Position numbers and translations under genes: made by a program. The notes beneath the pieces are model-generated. The model made no database searches, was not told where the DNA came from, and saw only the letters and a program-made list of their open reading frames with translations. DNA of 19,717 nt from Fidelibacterota bacterium (GTDB lineage Bacteria > Marinisomatota > Marinisomatia > SCGC-AAA003-L08 > TMED6): contig JAAZYZ010000016.1 in the NCBI GenBank assembly GCA_014239355.1, forward strand, positions 1 through 19,717, written 5' to 3'. This document shows positions 6,566 through 14,772 of the stretch, piece after piece; position 1 is the first letter of the stretch, and each line of letters begins with the position of its first letter.

Positions 6566-8458
6566 TTACTTACTATTGCTGTCAACTATTGCAGCAATAG
6601 CAACAATATTTGTGAGAATGCCCAACATTTGTGATGTAAAACCAGTCAAATCAAATTCTTTTGGGTCTGGATCTATTGGAACAAACACCACATCTCCAGG
6701 ATTCACTCTTTTTGCTCTTCCTCTAAATAGAGTTGCTTTTTTAATTTTTCCGTTTGAATTCTCCAAATATACTCTTTTCTTTATACTATATGGCTTGTAG
6801 CCACCAGCTAATATAATAGCATTTTTCATAGTCATTCCTGGCTCATATGCAATTAGGCCTGGATTGTAAACATTCCCTTGGACATTCACCACATTTTCAA
6901 ATGGAAGAGCAGTAATAACAGAATTTTCGCTTATTTGATAATCTCCACTTATATTACCTACATCATTTTCAGATATAGTTAAATTGCCTTCTTCATCAAT
7001 CTGTGTATATTCTTTCTTAACAGATATATTTTCTATCCTAGAAAATGGAGTAAGTCCGCCAGCTAAAGCAATCGCTATATCTAATGAAATTCCTTCTTTA
7101 AAAGCATATGTACCCGGTTTATTAACTTGACCTTCCACACGATAAGTGAAACTATTTTCGTAATTAACATCTTCATATATAAATATTTTATCGCCTACAG
7201 CTAACTTAATATTTTCTGAATCTTTATAAGATGATAATATTTCTTTGCCATAGAATTGGTTACTATCTTTTCTTAATAATAAAATCTCATCTTCTTTAAT
7301 GGTTGTTCTAAATAAAGGATCATCAAATCCTCCAGCAATATCTAAAATATCTCTTAATGTATTATCTGATGCATATTTTCCAGGATTTTTGACTCTACCA
7401 AAAATTTCAACCTTCGAATCGACGTTTCCTATCTTGAGAACATTGACATTATCTCCATTATTTAAAATTAGTCTACTATCTTCATTTTTGAGATAATTTG
7501 CATTAATACTTTCCATAGCATTATCATCAGATTTACGTTTATCTAATGGAATTATTTGATCTATAATAACGGTCGAGGAAGCAGAAGAAGTGAATCCTCC
7601 CGCATATCCTACTAAGCTTGCTAAAGATTCATTATTTAACAGTTCATATTTAGAAGGTTTCATTATTTCTCCCTCAATTTTGACACGATTGAAAAAATAA
7701 GGAATATGTATTATGTCTCCATCAATAATCTTGATGTTGGAAAAATTATTTTCACCATTTATAAAAAAATTATAAAAGTCTATGCTATTAATAATTTGAT
7801 TATTACGTATAAGTTGAATATTGCGTAATGAACCAGATTCGTTAATGCCTCCCGCCTGTACTATCGCTGAAAAAACATCAGAAAATGGATGAATTAGGCT
7901 AATACCAGGATTTTTTATCTCACCAGTAAAATAGACATTGACTGACTTAAGTGCTCCAAGCTCTAACATTAATGTTGTTGGGCTCTCTTTATTTTTTAAT
8001 GTCGAATAAATATTTGATAATTCTTCTATTAATAATAATTCAGCTTCATCTAGTGTTTTGTTAGATAGATTAAGGAATCCAATATTTTGATAGTATATCA
8101 AACCCTCCTTATTTATAATAAAATTTTCTCTTAAATTTGTTTCACCCCAGAGCGATAATATAATTTCATCACCAGGACCCAATTTAAAATCTGCGGGGGT
8201 TGGAATATTATCAAAAAAATTGATATCATTTTTAAAATAATTATAGCCAAAATACTCACTACTCTTTTGTTCCTGTGAAGCTTCTAATTTAACCTCTTCT
8301 GGATTTATAATATCCACATTAGAAGGATTGCTACTAGACTTTAACTCATCTCTAATGAGGTCCAATTGTTCATTACTTAACCTGTTAATATCGCCCATTG
8401 TTACTTGAGCAATGAGCAAGTTAGTGAACATAAAAAGCAAACTATATCTTTTATTCAT
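6566..8458 (-). CDS. Wza-like polysaccharide export protein with five SLBB domains
   Basis: The 630-residue protein starts with a cleavable-type signal peptide (about 1-18) without lipobox cysteine. The polysaccharide-export domain begins at about 88 with F-K-L-G-P-G-D-E and runs to about 165. Five SLBB (beta-grasp) repeats follow at roughly 174-218, 259-303, 350-395, 440-485 and 524-568, each with a G-x-V/I-x-x-P-x pattern and an A-G-G at the end. A hydrophobic helix at about 607-625 near the C-terminus could cross the outer membrane. E. coli Wza is about 380 residues with fewer SLBB units and is a lipoprotein, so this is the larger form seen in other phyla. It should form the periplasmic/outer-membrane channel for the polysaccharide. 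It heads the minus-strand operon; the promoter candidate lies just upstream and there is no Shine-Dalgarno sequence before ATG 8458. Confidence 0.9.
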   Translation of the reverse strand: MNKRYSLLFMFTNLLIAQVTMGDINRLSNEQLDLIRDELKSSSNPSNVDIINPEEVKLEASQEQKSSEYFGYNYFKNDINFFDNIPTPADFKLGPGDEIILSLWGETNLRENFIINKEGLIYYQNIGFLNLSNKTLDEAELLLIEELSNIYSTLKNKESPTTLMLELGALKSVNVYFTGEIKNPGISLIHPFSDVFSAIVQAGGINESGSLRNIQLIRNNQIINSIDFYNFFINGENNFSNIKIIDGDIIHIPYFFNRVKIEGEIMKPSKYELLNNESLASLVGYAGGFTSSASSTVIIDQIIPLDKRKSDDNAMESINANYLKNEDSRLILNNGDNVNVLKIGNVDSKVEIFGRVKNPGKYASDNTLRDILDIAGGFDDPLFRTTIKEDEILLLRKDSNQFYGKEILSSYKDSENIKLAVGDKIFIYEDVNYENSFTYRVEGQVNKPGTYAFKEGISLDIAIALAGGLTPFSRIENISVKKEYTQIDEEGNLTISENDVGNISGDYQISENSVITALPFENVVNVQGNVYNPGLIAYEPGMTMKNAIILAGGYKPYSIKKRVYLENSNGKIKKATLFRGRAKRVNPGDVVFVPIDPDPKEFDLTGFTSQMLGILTNIVAIAAIVDSNSK

Positions 8459-8677
8459 TTAGAGGAATATAGTTGAAAAAAAATTGTTTACAAATGGCAA
8501 ATTATTATTTTTTAATTAAACCATTTTCTTGTTAATTATTAACTAATCTTAATTTTTAATAGAATTTACTCTATATAAACTCAAATTGAATTAATCAAAA
8601 ATGGCTAAAAAATTAATCTAAAGCGTGATATATTCTTTTATGAAAAAGTATTCCAATCAGCCTAAATATTCTAGATC
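8459..8677. promoter_or_regulatory. 219-bp divergent intergenic region
   Basis: This is the longest gene-free stretch in the window and separates the divergent Wza-like operon (minus) and the flippase/glycosyltransferase operon (plus). It is extremely AT-rich. It contains a perfect 13-bp dyad GTTAATTATTAAC at 8531-8543 that could be an operator, the minus-strand promoter candidate at 8466-8493, and a TATATT at 8629-8634 that may be a -10 box for the plus-strand genes, although no good -35 partner was found. A 13-codon plus-strand mini-ORF (8640-8681) ends over the flippase start. No structured RNA or terminator was recognised. Confidence 0.5.
8466..8493 (-). promoter_or_regulatory. candidate promoter for the wza-like operon
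   Basis: On the minus strand, TTGTAA (8488-8493) and TATATT (8466-8471) are separated by 16 bases and resemble sigma-70 -35 and -10 boxes. The -10 box ends only seven bases before the ATG at 8458, so transcription from here would give a leaderless or nearly leaderless mRNA. This agrees with the missing Shine-Dalgarno motif. The call is by eye in AT-rich DNA. Confidence 0.35.
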
Positions 8678-8681
8678 ATGA
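8640..8681 (+). CDS. possible 13-codon leader peptide overlapping the flippase start
   Basis: ATG 8640 opens a 13-codon frame (M-K-K-Y-S-N-Q-P-K-Y-S-R-S) whose TGA at 8679-8681 overlaps the ATG of the next gene at 8678 in an ATGA arrangement. This geometry is the one used for translational coupling, and the flippase gene has no Shine-Dalgarno sequence of its own. The mini-ORF has no strong ribosome-binding site either, so it may be chance. Confidence 0.25.
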   Translation: MKKYSNQPKYSRS

Positions 8682-9703
8682 CTTTTAGCAAAAACTTGGT
8701 TGCTAACATATACTATAAAGCCTCTAATAGCTTAACGATTATTCTATTTACTTTATTGGCACAAGATCCTGAAAATATATTAAAAGAATATTTCTTGTCA
8801 ATAGCTATAGCAGCCTATATTACAACTCTGCTAATAGTTAATATTCTTCAAGACAAAGATGTTGGAAATAAGTCACATAAATATTTAATTAATAATCTCT
8901 CTAATTCTTCTTTTATCGCATTCATTCTTGCTTTGATATTTAATGAAACATTTCTCATTCAAGCATCAATAGCCTTAACTGTGATCTTAAAAACTATTAG
9001 CGACTCATATGTTGCAAGAAAAAATAGGATTTTTAAAAGAGTTTTTACTTTATTTCTCTATGATATACTGAAAATACCTTTGTTTATATTTGGCTCTACA
9101 ATAAATGACAGTCTACTTCTTATGTCTTTGCTTTTTTTAAGCTCTTGTCCTGATATAAAAATTAATAGATTTAGGGCTATCAAACTTAGATATGATAAGT
9201 TTTTAACAAGAAATTTATTCTCGCTCACAAAGAATCTAGAGTCTATTACAATATATTTGCTTATTAGTTCTAATATAGTGCCAGGGAGTTTAATGGTTTA
9301 TTTTCAGCAAGCAGTATCCGCTATAAACGTATTTCTTATAACAAAATGGCAAAGTAAAATACATAAAAAAAATAACTATATAAGAGAGTATGTTAAAGAA
9401 GCGTCAAGTTTTATCTTTCTAATAGGATGTTTGCTAGGACTAATTGCCATAATAACTAATCAACAAGAAATTTATATTTTAGGATCTTTAATAGTAATGA
9501 GAACAATAATAATTGATCCAATTATATTTATGACTAACAACTATATTAGAAAAGTTGTGGCTACTATTTATACGGGTATATTTTTTTCTGGCTTAATAGC
9601 AATTTCTACAGGTATTATTATATTGTATTATATCGCCACTTTATTTCTAATATTTTTAATGGTACGCAAAATAATTAGTGGACATTCTAACAACTCTATT
9701 TAA
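8678..9703 (+). CDS. multi-pass membrane protein, candidate Wzx-type flippase
   Basis: The 341-residue protein is almost entirely made of hydrophobic segments (around 38-58, 70-100, 118-140, 188-205, 243-285 and 293-330), giving perhaps nine or ten transmembrane helices joined by short basic loops. The start, with N-L-x-x-N-I-Y-Y-K near residue 6 before the first helix, is reminiscent of polysaccharide flippases of the PST/MATE-like group. It is shorter than the usual 400-480 residues of Wzx. A Wzy-like polymerase, Wzz-like protein and Wza-like exporter are all present in the window, and this is the only gene that can fill the flippase role. That argument is contextual, since no diagnostic motif exists for the family. 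It is the first gene of a plus-strand operon with two glycosyltransferases. Confidence 0.55.
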   Translation: MTFSKNLVANIYYKASNSLTIILFTLLAQDPENILKEYFLSIAIAAYITTLLIVNILQDKDVGNKSHKYLINNLSNSSFIAFILALIFNETFLIQASIALTVILKTISDSYVARKNRIFKRVFTLFLYDILKIPLFIFGSTINDSLLLMSLLFLSSCPDIKINRFRAIKLRYDKFLTRNLFSLTKNLESITIYLLISSNIVPGSLMVYFQQAVSAINVFLITKWQSKIHKKNNYIREYVKEASSFIFLIGCLLGLIAIITNQQEIYILGSLIVMRTIIIDPIIFMTNNYIRKVVATIYTGIFFSGLIAISTGIIILYYIATLFLIFLMVRKIISGHSNNSI

Positions 9704-9710
9704 TTTAAAG

Positions 9711-9715
9711 AGGAG
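9711..9715 (+). promoter_or_regulatory. Shine-Dalgarno sequence that decides the glycosyltransferase start
   Basis: AGGAG lies eight bases before ATG 9724 but only five before the in-frame TTG at 9721. The ATG is therefore the better start. It is one of the clearest Shine-Dalgarno sequences in the window and shows that the host uses them. Confidence 0.7.
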
Positions 9716-9723
9716 ATTAATTG

Positions 9724-10767
9724 ATGAAAATTGTCGCAACGCGCTGTAGACCTTTTACTGATTTTGGAGGAATGGAAAAATGGTCATTAGCACTATCAAA
9801 AGCCTTATCATTAAATGACAAAACATTATTTGTAACTGGGGATGGCGTATATTCAATTTATAATAAAAAGATAGAAAAAATTAGTCATTTTACTTTTAAA
9901 AATACTATAAGAGCTATACTCAAAGTCAATATTCTTACTTATCAGATTTTAAAACAAAATAAACAAATTGATTCTGTTCATATATTTGGTCACGTAGGTA
10001 TAATTAGCTTATACCTTATCAAATCTATTAAAAATAGTAGTTTTTATGGGTTAGGCTATGAGTGTGTTTTTGATCGAGACGAAGGTATAAAAAAAAGAAT
10101 AAAAAATGTTTTTCACAGGTTTTTGATGAAAATTACTGTCAAAAAAATTGATCGATTATATGTATTAGAAAAATCTCGTATGAATGAAATTGCTAGCTTT
10201 TTTAAAATTAGCAATAGTAGAGTTCGTACTATTGAAAATTTTATAGATAACCAAGAAATATCACATCAACCTAATTACAAAATAAATCAAGAGAAAATTG
10301 TATTATCTATTGGTCGAGATTGTGCTGCAAAACAAAGGAAGTTGTTAATAGATGATTGGATTTCTCTCTATGGAGATAAAAAAGAATATAAGCTTATTAT
10401 TATAAGTAAAAATCTAAATCAAAAGCTTTTAAAAGTGGTGAGCAAAATTGATAATATTGATTATTATAACGATATAAGTGATTCTGAACTAATCAATATA
10501 AGAAAGAAAGCTTCATTTGATATCAGCTATTCAAACCAAAGAAATCCTTTACTTGTTTCATTAGAATCAATCTCATATGGGTGCATTCCCATTGTAAATG
10601 AGAATAATGAGACTTCATATTTCAATAAAGATAATTCAATCAGTCTTAAGTGTCTTGAAACTATTTCCGAAGAAAAAGCAAAAAATATTTTTGATTATTG
10701 CTATGAGGGACTGAAAAAGAGAACTTTAAAAGCATTTGAAAGAACAGTTTTGAATGAAAACATATAA
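9724..10767 (+). CDS. GT-B glycosyltransferase, GT4-like
   Basis: The protein has 347 residues from ATG 9724 and follows the GT4 retaining glycosyltransferase pattern. The N-terminus has an F-G-G-M-E-K-W segment, the glycine-rich acceptor-side loop common in GT4. A middle stretch resembles the usual linker before the donor domain (V-L-E-K-S-R near 140, then I-E-N-F-I-D-N). The donor domain begins with I-L-S-I-G-R-D near 193 and ends with S-L-E-S-I-S-Y-G-C-I-P-I-V, a weak form of the E-x7-E donor-binding motif with one Glu retained. It should transfer a sugar from a nucleotide donor to the lipid-linked repeat unit at the inner face of the cytoplasmic membrane. The donor is unknown. Its 3' end overlaps the next gene by 14 bases. 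Confidence 0.75.
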   Translation: MKIVATRCRPFTDFGGMEKWSLALSKALSLNDKTLFVTGDGVYSIYNKKIEKISHFTFKNTIRAILKVNILTYQILKQNKQIDSVHIFGHVGIISLYLIKSIKNSSFYGLGYECVFDRDEGIKKRIKNVFHRFLMKITVKKIDRLYVLEKSRMNEIASFFKISNSRVRTIENFIDNQEISHQPNYKINQEKIVLSIGRDCAAKQRKLLIDDWISLYGDKKEYKLIIISKNLNQKLLKVVSKIDNIDYYNDISDSELINIRKKASFDISYSNQRNPLLVSLESISYGCIPIVNENNETSYFNKDNSISLKCLETISEEKAKNIFDYCYEGLKKRTLKAFERTVLNENI

Positions 10768-11755
10768 AATTTTTTCAAATAATTACAATAGAAACACTGG
10801 TCTTGGTAAACAAACCACAAGCCTGATTGATCAGTTGGGGTATGAATGTCATTTGAAGGGACTATATGAATCTTTAAGCATAATTCGTAATAGAAATATA
10901 TTTAACATCTTCTATTTTATATTTTCATCTTTTTATTCATCTTGTAATAAGCAAAAAATTATATCTATGAGTGTAGTTTCTCCACTGAATTCACATGCAG
11001 TACATTTTTCATCTTGTCATTTCTATGCTCTTAAAAATGTATATAAATATTTTTATTTAAGATTTTTTTTAAATCCATTTAATATATTTTATAGTCTTTT
11101 AGAATTCCTGCATTATAAAAATAAAAATTCAATTAATATATTTTTATCAAATATTGAACAAGTGCGCTTTAAAAAAGTATATGGAGAGTCTAAAGCTATT
11201 GGTATAGTAATAAGGCCAAGATTGATTGATGAATACTATAATCCAAACCAAAATAATTTCATTTTAGGGAAAAAATTTTTGATGGTATCTCATAATTTCA
11301 AATTAAAAGGTGGAGAAATAATCAATAATCTAGCAATAATGAACCCTGAATCTTTATTTTTTATAATCGGAAATAGTAAAGGATCAGCTACTATAGAAAA
11401 TATTATCAAATTAGGCAATCAAGATGTATCTTCATTTTCATTCGAAAAATATAATTCATTTATTTACCCATCAAAGCTAGATTCTCACTCTTTTGCTTTA
11501 GAGGAAGCCTTAGTTAATGGATTAATTCCTCTTAGTTCAATAAATGTGGGATTTGCAGAATTTTTAAGACAGTATTATCTAATTGATAAATTTTTGGTTA
11601 ACAAATCTAATAACTGGAATCAATTTTTTAAAAAATTTTTAACCCTAGATCAAAAGAATTTCGATAGCTTAAAAAAAGAGCTATTTAGAGCCAGGAAAGA
11701 TTGGCTAGAAAGGAATATAAAGCAAGAGTATATCGATAAAAAAGTCCTCTATTGA
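10754..11755 (+). CDS. GT-B glycosyltransferase-like protein
   Basis: The 333-residue protein is divergent but keeps a GT-B outline. The N-terminus has N-x-G-L-G-K-Q-T (15-22), matching the acceptor-side glycine loop. The C-terminal half has F-L-M-V-S-H-N-F-K-L-K-G-G, and then Y-P-S-K-L-D-S-H-S-F-A-L-E-E-A-L-V-N-G, which fits the GT4 donor-site segment with its glutamates. The middle (about 45-130) is very rich in aromatic, Asn and Lys residues and not conserved to my eye. It starts inside the previous glycosyltransferase gene (14-nt overlap) and its TGA directly abuts the stop codon of the convergent gene on the other strand. It probably adds another sugar of the repeat unit; the linkage is unknown. 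Confidence 0.65.
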   Translation: MKTYKIFSNNYNRNTGLGKQTTSLIDQLGYECHLKGLYESLSIIRNRNIFNIFYFIFSSFYSSCNKQKIISMSVVSPLNSHAVHFSSCHFYALKNVYKYFYLRFFLNPFNIFYSLLEFLHYKNKNSINIFLSNIEQVRFKKVYGESKAIGIVIRPRLIDEYYNPNQNNFILGKKFLMVSHNFKLKGGEIINNLAIMNPESLFFIIGNSKGSATIENIIKLGNQDVSSFSFEKYNSFIYPSKLDSHSFALEEALVNGLIPLSSINVGFAEFLRQYYLIDKFLVNKSNNWNQFFKKFLTLDQKNFDSLKKELFRARKDWLERNIKQEYIDKKVLY

Positions 11756-12820
11756 TTACTGAATATAATTCAATTCAAACATTTTACTAATTCTAGATTT
11801 ATAAGTGTAATCTTCTAAAACAATATTTCTTATGCTATTCAAATCTGAAATATTGAAAGATGGTATGTTTTGGTTATAATCTAGATAAGTATTAGGTCTT
11901 AACTCAATTGGAAGTGATTTATACATAGGTATTTTACTACAAATTGGCACTACTAGAGATGCAATATATTCAAAATACTTCATAGAAAAAACATGTCTTG
12001 TATATTTATTCTGGATGAAAGGTATTAATCCATACTCAGAAGTTTTCATCAAATGAGATGCTTCTAGAAATGACAATTCACCTAAATAGATAAAGTTAGA
12101 AAGCTTAGGTAAATCAGATTCTTTTAGTCCAAATAATTTACCAGCAAATATAAAGTTAAAGCTAGGATTGGATTCAACGGTTGTAAAGATAAGATCTAGA
12201 TCAATCTTTTCTGAATGTAAAGTTCCAACAAAACAAACTTGATTCTTTACTTTTAATCTCCTTAAATCTTCTGATGATTCATTAAAATGTATATCTGAAA
12301 TACAATTAGGTAAAAAAGTGGAATTAGGATACTTGCTCTTTAAAGATTCGTTTGTAATAACAATTTTATCATATGAATTCTCTATTAATTTATCGTATTT
12401 ACTTTGAGTAGGGCTTGCATTTTTTAAAGATGAATAATCATCACAAATTAGAAATGTAGTATTGTGATAATGTGGATTAGAAAATTTTAACCATAAAGGC
12501 TGGCAACATATAATATTTTTTGATTTTTTGATTAATAAATCAATACGGTTCTCTTCAAATTTATTTAACAAGTTGAATGGAAAGTGGAGATTTGCGTAAC
12601 AATTATATACATCAAAATTAATATCATTTTTAGGCCCTTTTCTTGAAAATATTCTTTCAATAATACGCGAGCTATCATTCAGATTGATTTTTCTATATGC
12701 TGGTGGATTAATATAAGCTACTTGGTATCCCTTATTAGCTAGAGTATAGGCCATCCATTGCGGATTAGTCCAAGCTCCTCCTGATTCACCAAATCCTAAT
12801 ATTAAGAAATCATAATTCAC
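11756..12820 (-). CDS. GT-B glycosyltransferase (group 1 / GT4-like)
   Basis: The 354-residue protein matches a distinct GT-B subgroup. The first domain begins F-L-I-L-G-F-G-E-S-G-G-A-W-T-N-P-Q-W. The donor domain starts with V-C-F-V-G-T-L-H-S-E-K-I-D (about 195-207), and a later G-L-I-P-F-x-x-N-x-x-T-R-H-V-F-S-M-K-Y-F-E-Y pattern (about 263-284) is the nucleotide-sugar binding region in enzymes that transfer sugars to undecaprenyl-linked or exopolysaccharide chains. It should act at the cytoplasmic membrane as part of repeat-unit assembly. It is the last gene of the minus-strand block C, six bases after the gene at 12827. Its stop codon touches that of the plus-strand glycosyltransferase with no spacer. 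Confidence 0.75.
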   Translation of the reverse strand: MNYDFLILGFGESGGAWTNPQWMAYTLANKGYQVAYINPPAYRKINLNDSSRIIERIFSRKGPKNDINFDVYNCYANLHFPFNLLNKFEENRIDLLIKKSKNIICCQPLWLKFSNPHYHNTTFLICDDYSSLKNASPTQSKYDKLIENSYDKIVITNESLKSKYPNSTFLPNCISDIHFNESSEDLRRLKVKNQVCFVGTLHSEKIDLDLIFTTVESNPSFNFIFAGKLFGLKESDLPKLSNFIYLGELSFLEASHLMKTSEYGLIPFIQNKYTRHVFSMKYFEYIASLVVPICSKIPMYKSLPIELRPNTYLDYNQNIPSFNISDLNSIRNIVLEDYTYKSRISKMFELNYIQ

Positions 12821-12826
12821 AATCCT

Positions 12827-13708
12827 CTAAAACTCCTCAAATAACCTATATTTAAAACTATTTAATTGTGGAGAAACTTTTTTTGACAAAATTAAATCCA
12901 TTTTACTTACATTGATATCTTCTGGTAGAAAATGACATAGATCGTCAAATTCATTCAAATGCGATGGTATTTCTCCAATGATAAAAGAAAAAACATTTAA
13001 ATATACATTAGTAATTAATATTCCAGAAGCGCCATTGGAATATTTAAAATAATCTAGTGATTTCTTTGATACAACTATTAAACTGCTCATCGATTGTTTA
13101 ATTAAAAATTTTTGCTCATTTAGCTCGTTAGTCTTATAAAGAAAAATATTATCAGATGTAATATTTGTGAAATTAGAGTTTAAAATAATATAATTATGTG
13201 AAGATTGACTAAAAAAGTGGATTTTTTTATCATCTATTTCACGAGCGCTTCTTCCCCAGATTATTATGTAATTTTTAAAAGGAATATCTATAGGCTTTTC
13301 ATCAATATCAAACTCTTTTATATTTGGAAATATAATTTCATGCGAACTAAAGCCACTACTTAATAACATTTGATTCAATCCATTAGAAAATGTAAAATGA
13401 GTTGCAATATTTTTTGGTGCAATCATATGATAGAATTCTAATCTATTTCTTTTGGCAGTATGAACTATCACATAATTATTATTTTTTCCTAAAACATATC
13501 TAATAATTAATACAAAAAAATAGAAAAGAAAATTTCTATCAAATATATTAGCAGATGGTATGATGAGTTTTTTGGACTTTATTATTTTAATAAAATTAAA
13601 TATTGCATTTTTTCTTGAATGAATTATGTCATGATCTAAAGTATTGCACCACTGCGCGTAAAAATCAAAATGTCCTCCTTTATTTCGAAGTGTGAAGTCT
13701 AATAACAT
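12827..13708 (-). CDS. unrecognised protein, possible glycosyltransferase
   Basis: I do not recognise a family with confidence. The 293-residue product begins M-L-L-D-F-T-L-R-N-K-G-G-H-F-D-F-Y, where N-K-G-G-H-F resembles the glycine-rich loop near the start of GT-B enzymes. It has alternating short hydrophobic strands consistent with Rossmann-like folding, and I-I-I-W-G-R-S-A-R-E could be the start of a second domain near 148. One hydrophobic stretch around 63-73 is strand- or helix-like rather than a clear membrane anchor. ATG 13708 is preceded by a good Shine-Dalgarno sequence (AAGGAG). Between a Wzy candidate and a glycosyltransferase, a role in repeat-unit synthesis is likely, but the function is unproven. 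Confidence 0.5.
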   Translation of the reverse strand: MLLDFTLRNKGGHFDFYAQWCNTLDHDIIHSRKNAIFNFIKIIKSKKLIIPSANIFDRNFLFYFFVLIIRYVLGKNNNYVIVHTAKRNRLEFYHMIAPKNIATHFTFSNGLNQMLLSSGFSSHEIIFPNIKEFDIDEKPIDIPFKNYIIIWGRSAREIDDKKIHFFSQSSHNYIILNSNFTNITSDNIFLYKTNELNEQKFLIKQSMSSLIVVSKKSLDYFKYSNGASGILITNVYLNVFSFIIGEIPSHLNEFDDLCHFLPEDINVSKMDLILSKKVSPQLNSFKYRLFEEF

Positions 13709-13722
13709 TAAGCACTCCTTTA

Positions 13723-14772
13723 TTATTTAACATCAATCTTATCTATATTTTTATTAATTCCAAATAGCAATAAAGTTATTCCAATAGCTGAAACTATTGA
13801 CACAGTTAAAAAAGAATAAACTATTGAAAATCCTAATAGGCAGATTGTCACAGAAAAAGTGAGCTTATTATTAAATGATTTGAAAAAAGTATATATAAAA
13901 ATTAATGAAAAATTAATCCAACCAATTCCATATAATAGTGTTAAAAAAGAAGGTAGTGTATCTTCTGAAAAATTTGAAATTGATCTTATTTCGTAGCTAC
14001 TTAAAAGACCCATGGGATAAAGCTCGACCATGGAGATAATTTTTTCATACATAATAAATCTATTAAAAAATGAAGCAGTATCTTCTATGCCAATACTATT
14101 TGAAAATGTAAAATAAATAATAATACTTGATACGCTAAAAAGGAAGGACTTCGCTATACCATTTTTGCTATTGAAAATTATAAAAAATAAAGAAATAAAA
14201 ATGGCACTTTTACTTTGAAAAAAAAACACTAATAGTAAAAGCTTAATCTTTAAATGATTAGAAGAATTGATTAAATATGATATTACTAAAAAAAAGAAAG
14301 TGGTAAAAGCTGCCCAATTTGGATTACCAAAAGTCAAAGAAAGTCTCGGAAGGATTGTCATCTCTCCCTCGTTAGGCCAAGCTGTGATAAAAGTAAAGAA
14401 ACCGTTTATTATTTTACCCAAATAGTAGTAGTCAATGATAGACAAAACTGCTAAAAAAATAAATAGATTTGAAAACTTATTTAATGATCTTTCAATTATT
14501 TCGTTTTTTGTTGACCTAATCATATTAAAAATCATAAAACCCAATGATAAGTCTATAATAATTTGTAAATAATCAATGATAATAAATCCACCTGAAAAAC
14601 TTTGAAAAATAAAAAAAGAAAAAATAATCAGCAGGAATAAGCATTCATAAATTGAAATTTTATTCTTCAAAAATAGAAGAGCATATGCTGGGTTAATGCC
14701 TATAATTTGTTGTATATGAGATAAATTAACTACTAAACCAGTAACCAGAACAAGAAATTTACTTATTAGCAT
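13723..14772 (-). CDS. Wzy-type O-antigen/capsule polymerase candidate
   Basis: The 349-residue protein is polytopic, with about ten hydrophobic helices and few charged loops. In the middle (about 131-152) a more polar stretch carries W-P-N-E-G-E and then [15 protein letters not shown]. The R-x-x-x-x-F-G-N-P-N-x-x-A pattern is the signature I associate with the Wzy/WaaL O-antigen polymerase-ligase superfamily. These act in the periplasmic leaflet of the inner membrane, joining undecaprenyl-linked repeat units. With Wzz-like and Wza-like genes in the same locus, polymerase is more likely than ligase, but the two cannot be told apart here. It overlaps the end of gmd copy 2 by 14 bases and is followed 14 bases later by the unrecognised gene. 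Confidence 0.72.
   Translation of the reverse strand: MLISKFLVLVTGLVVNLSHIQQIIGINPAYALLFLKNKISIYECLFLLIIFSFFIFQSFSGGFIIIDYLQIIIDLSLGFMIFNMIRSTKNEIIERSLNKFSNLFIFLAVLSIIDYYYLGKIINGFFTFITAWPNEGEMTILPRLSLTFGNPNWAAFTTFFFLVISYLINSSNHLKIKLLLLVFFFQSKSAIFISLFFIIFNSKNGIAKSFLFSVSSIIIYFTFSNSIGIEDTASFFNRFIMYEKIISMVELYPMGLLSSYEIRSISNFSEDTLPSFLTLLYGIGWINFSLIFIYTFFKSFNNKLTFSVTICLLGFSIVYSFLTVSIVSAIGITLLLFGINKNIDKIDVK

Noticed and set aside
6576..6800. Plus-strand open frame opposite the Wza-like gene
   Set aside because: Lies fully inside a well-supported minus-strand gene, has no recognisable domain and no ribosome-binding site.
7299..7496. Plus-strand open frame opposite the Wza-like gene
   Set aside because: Shadow of the SLBB coding region; no independent support.
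9721..9723. TTG 9721 as the glycosyltransferase start
   Set aside because: ATG 9724 has better spacing from the AGGAG and adds only one residue of difference.
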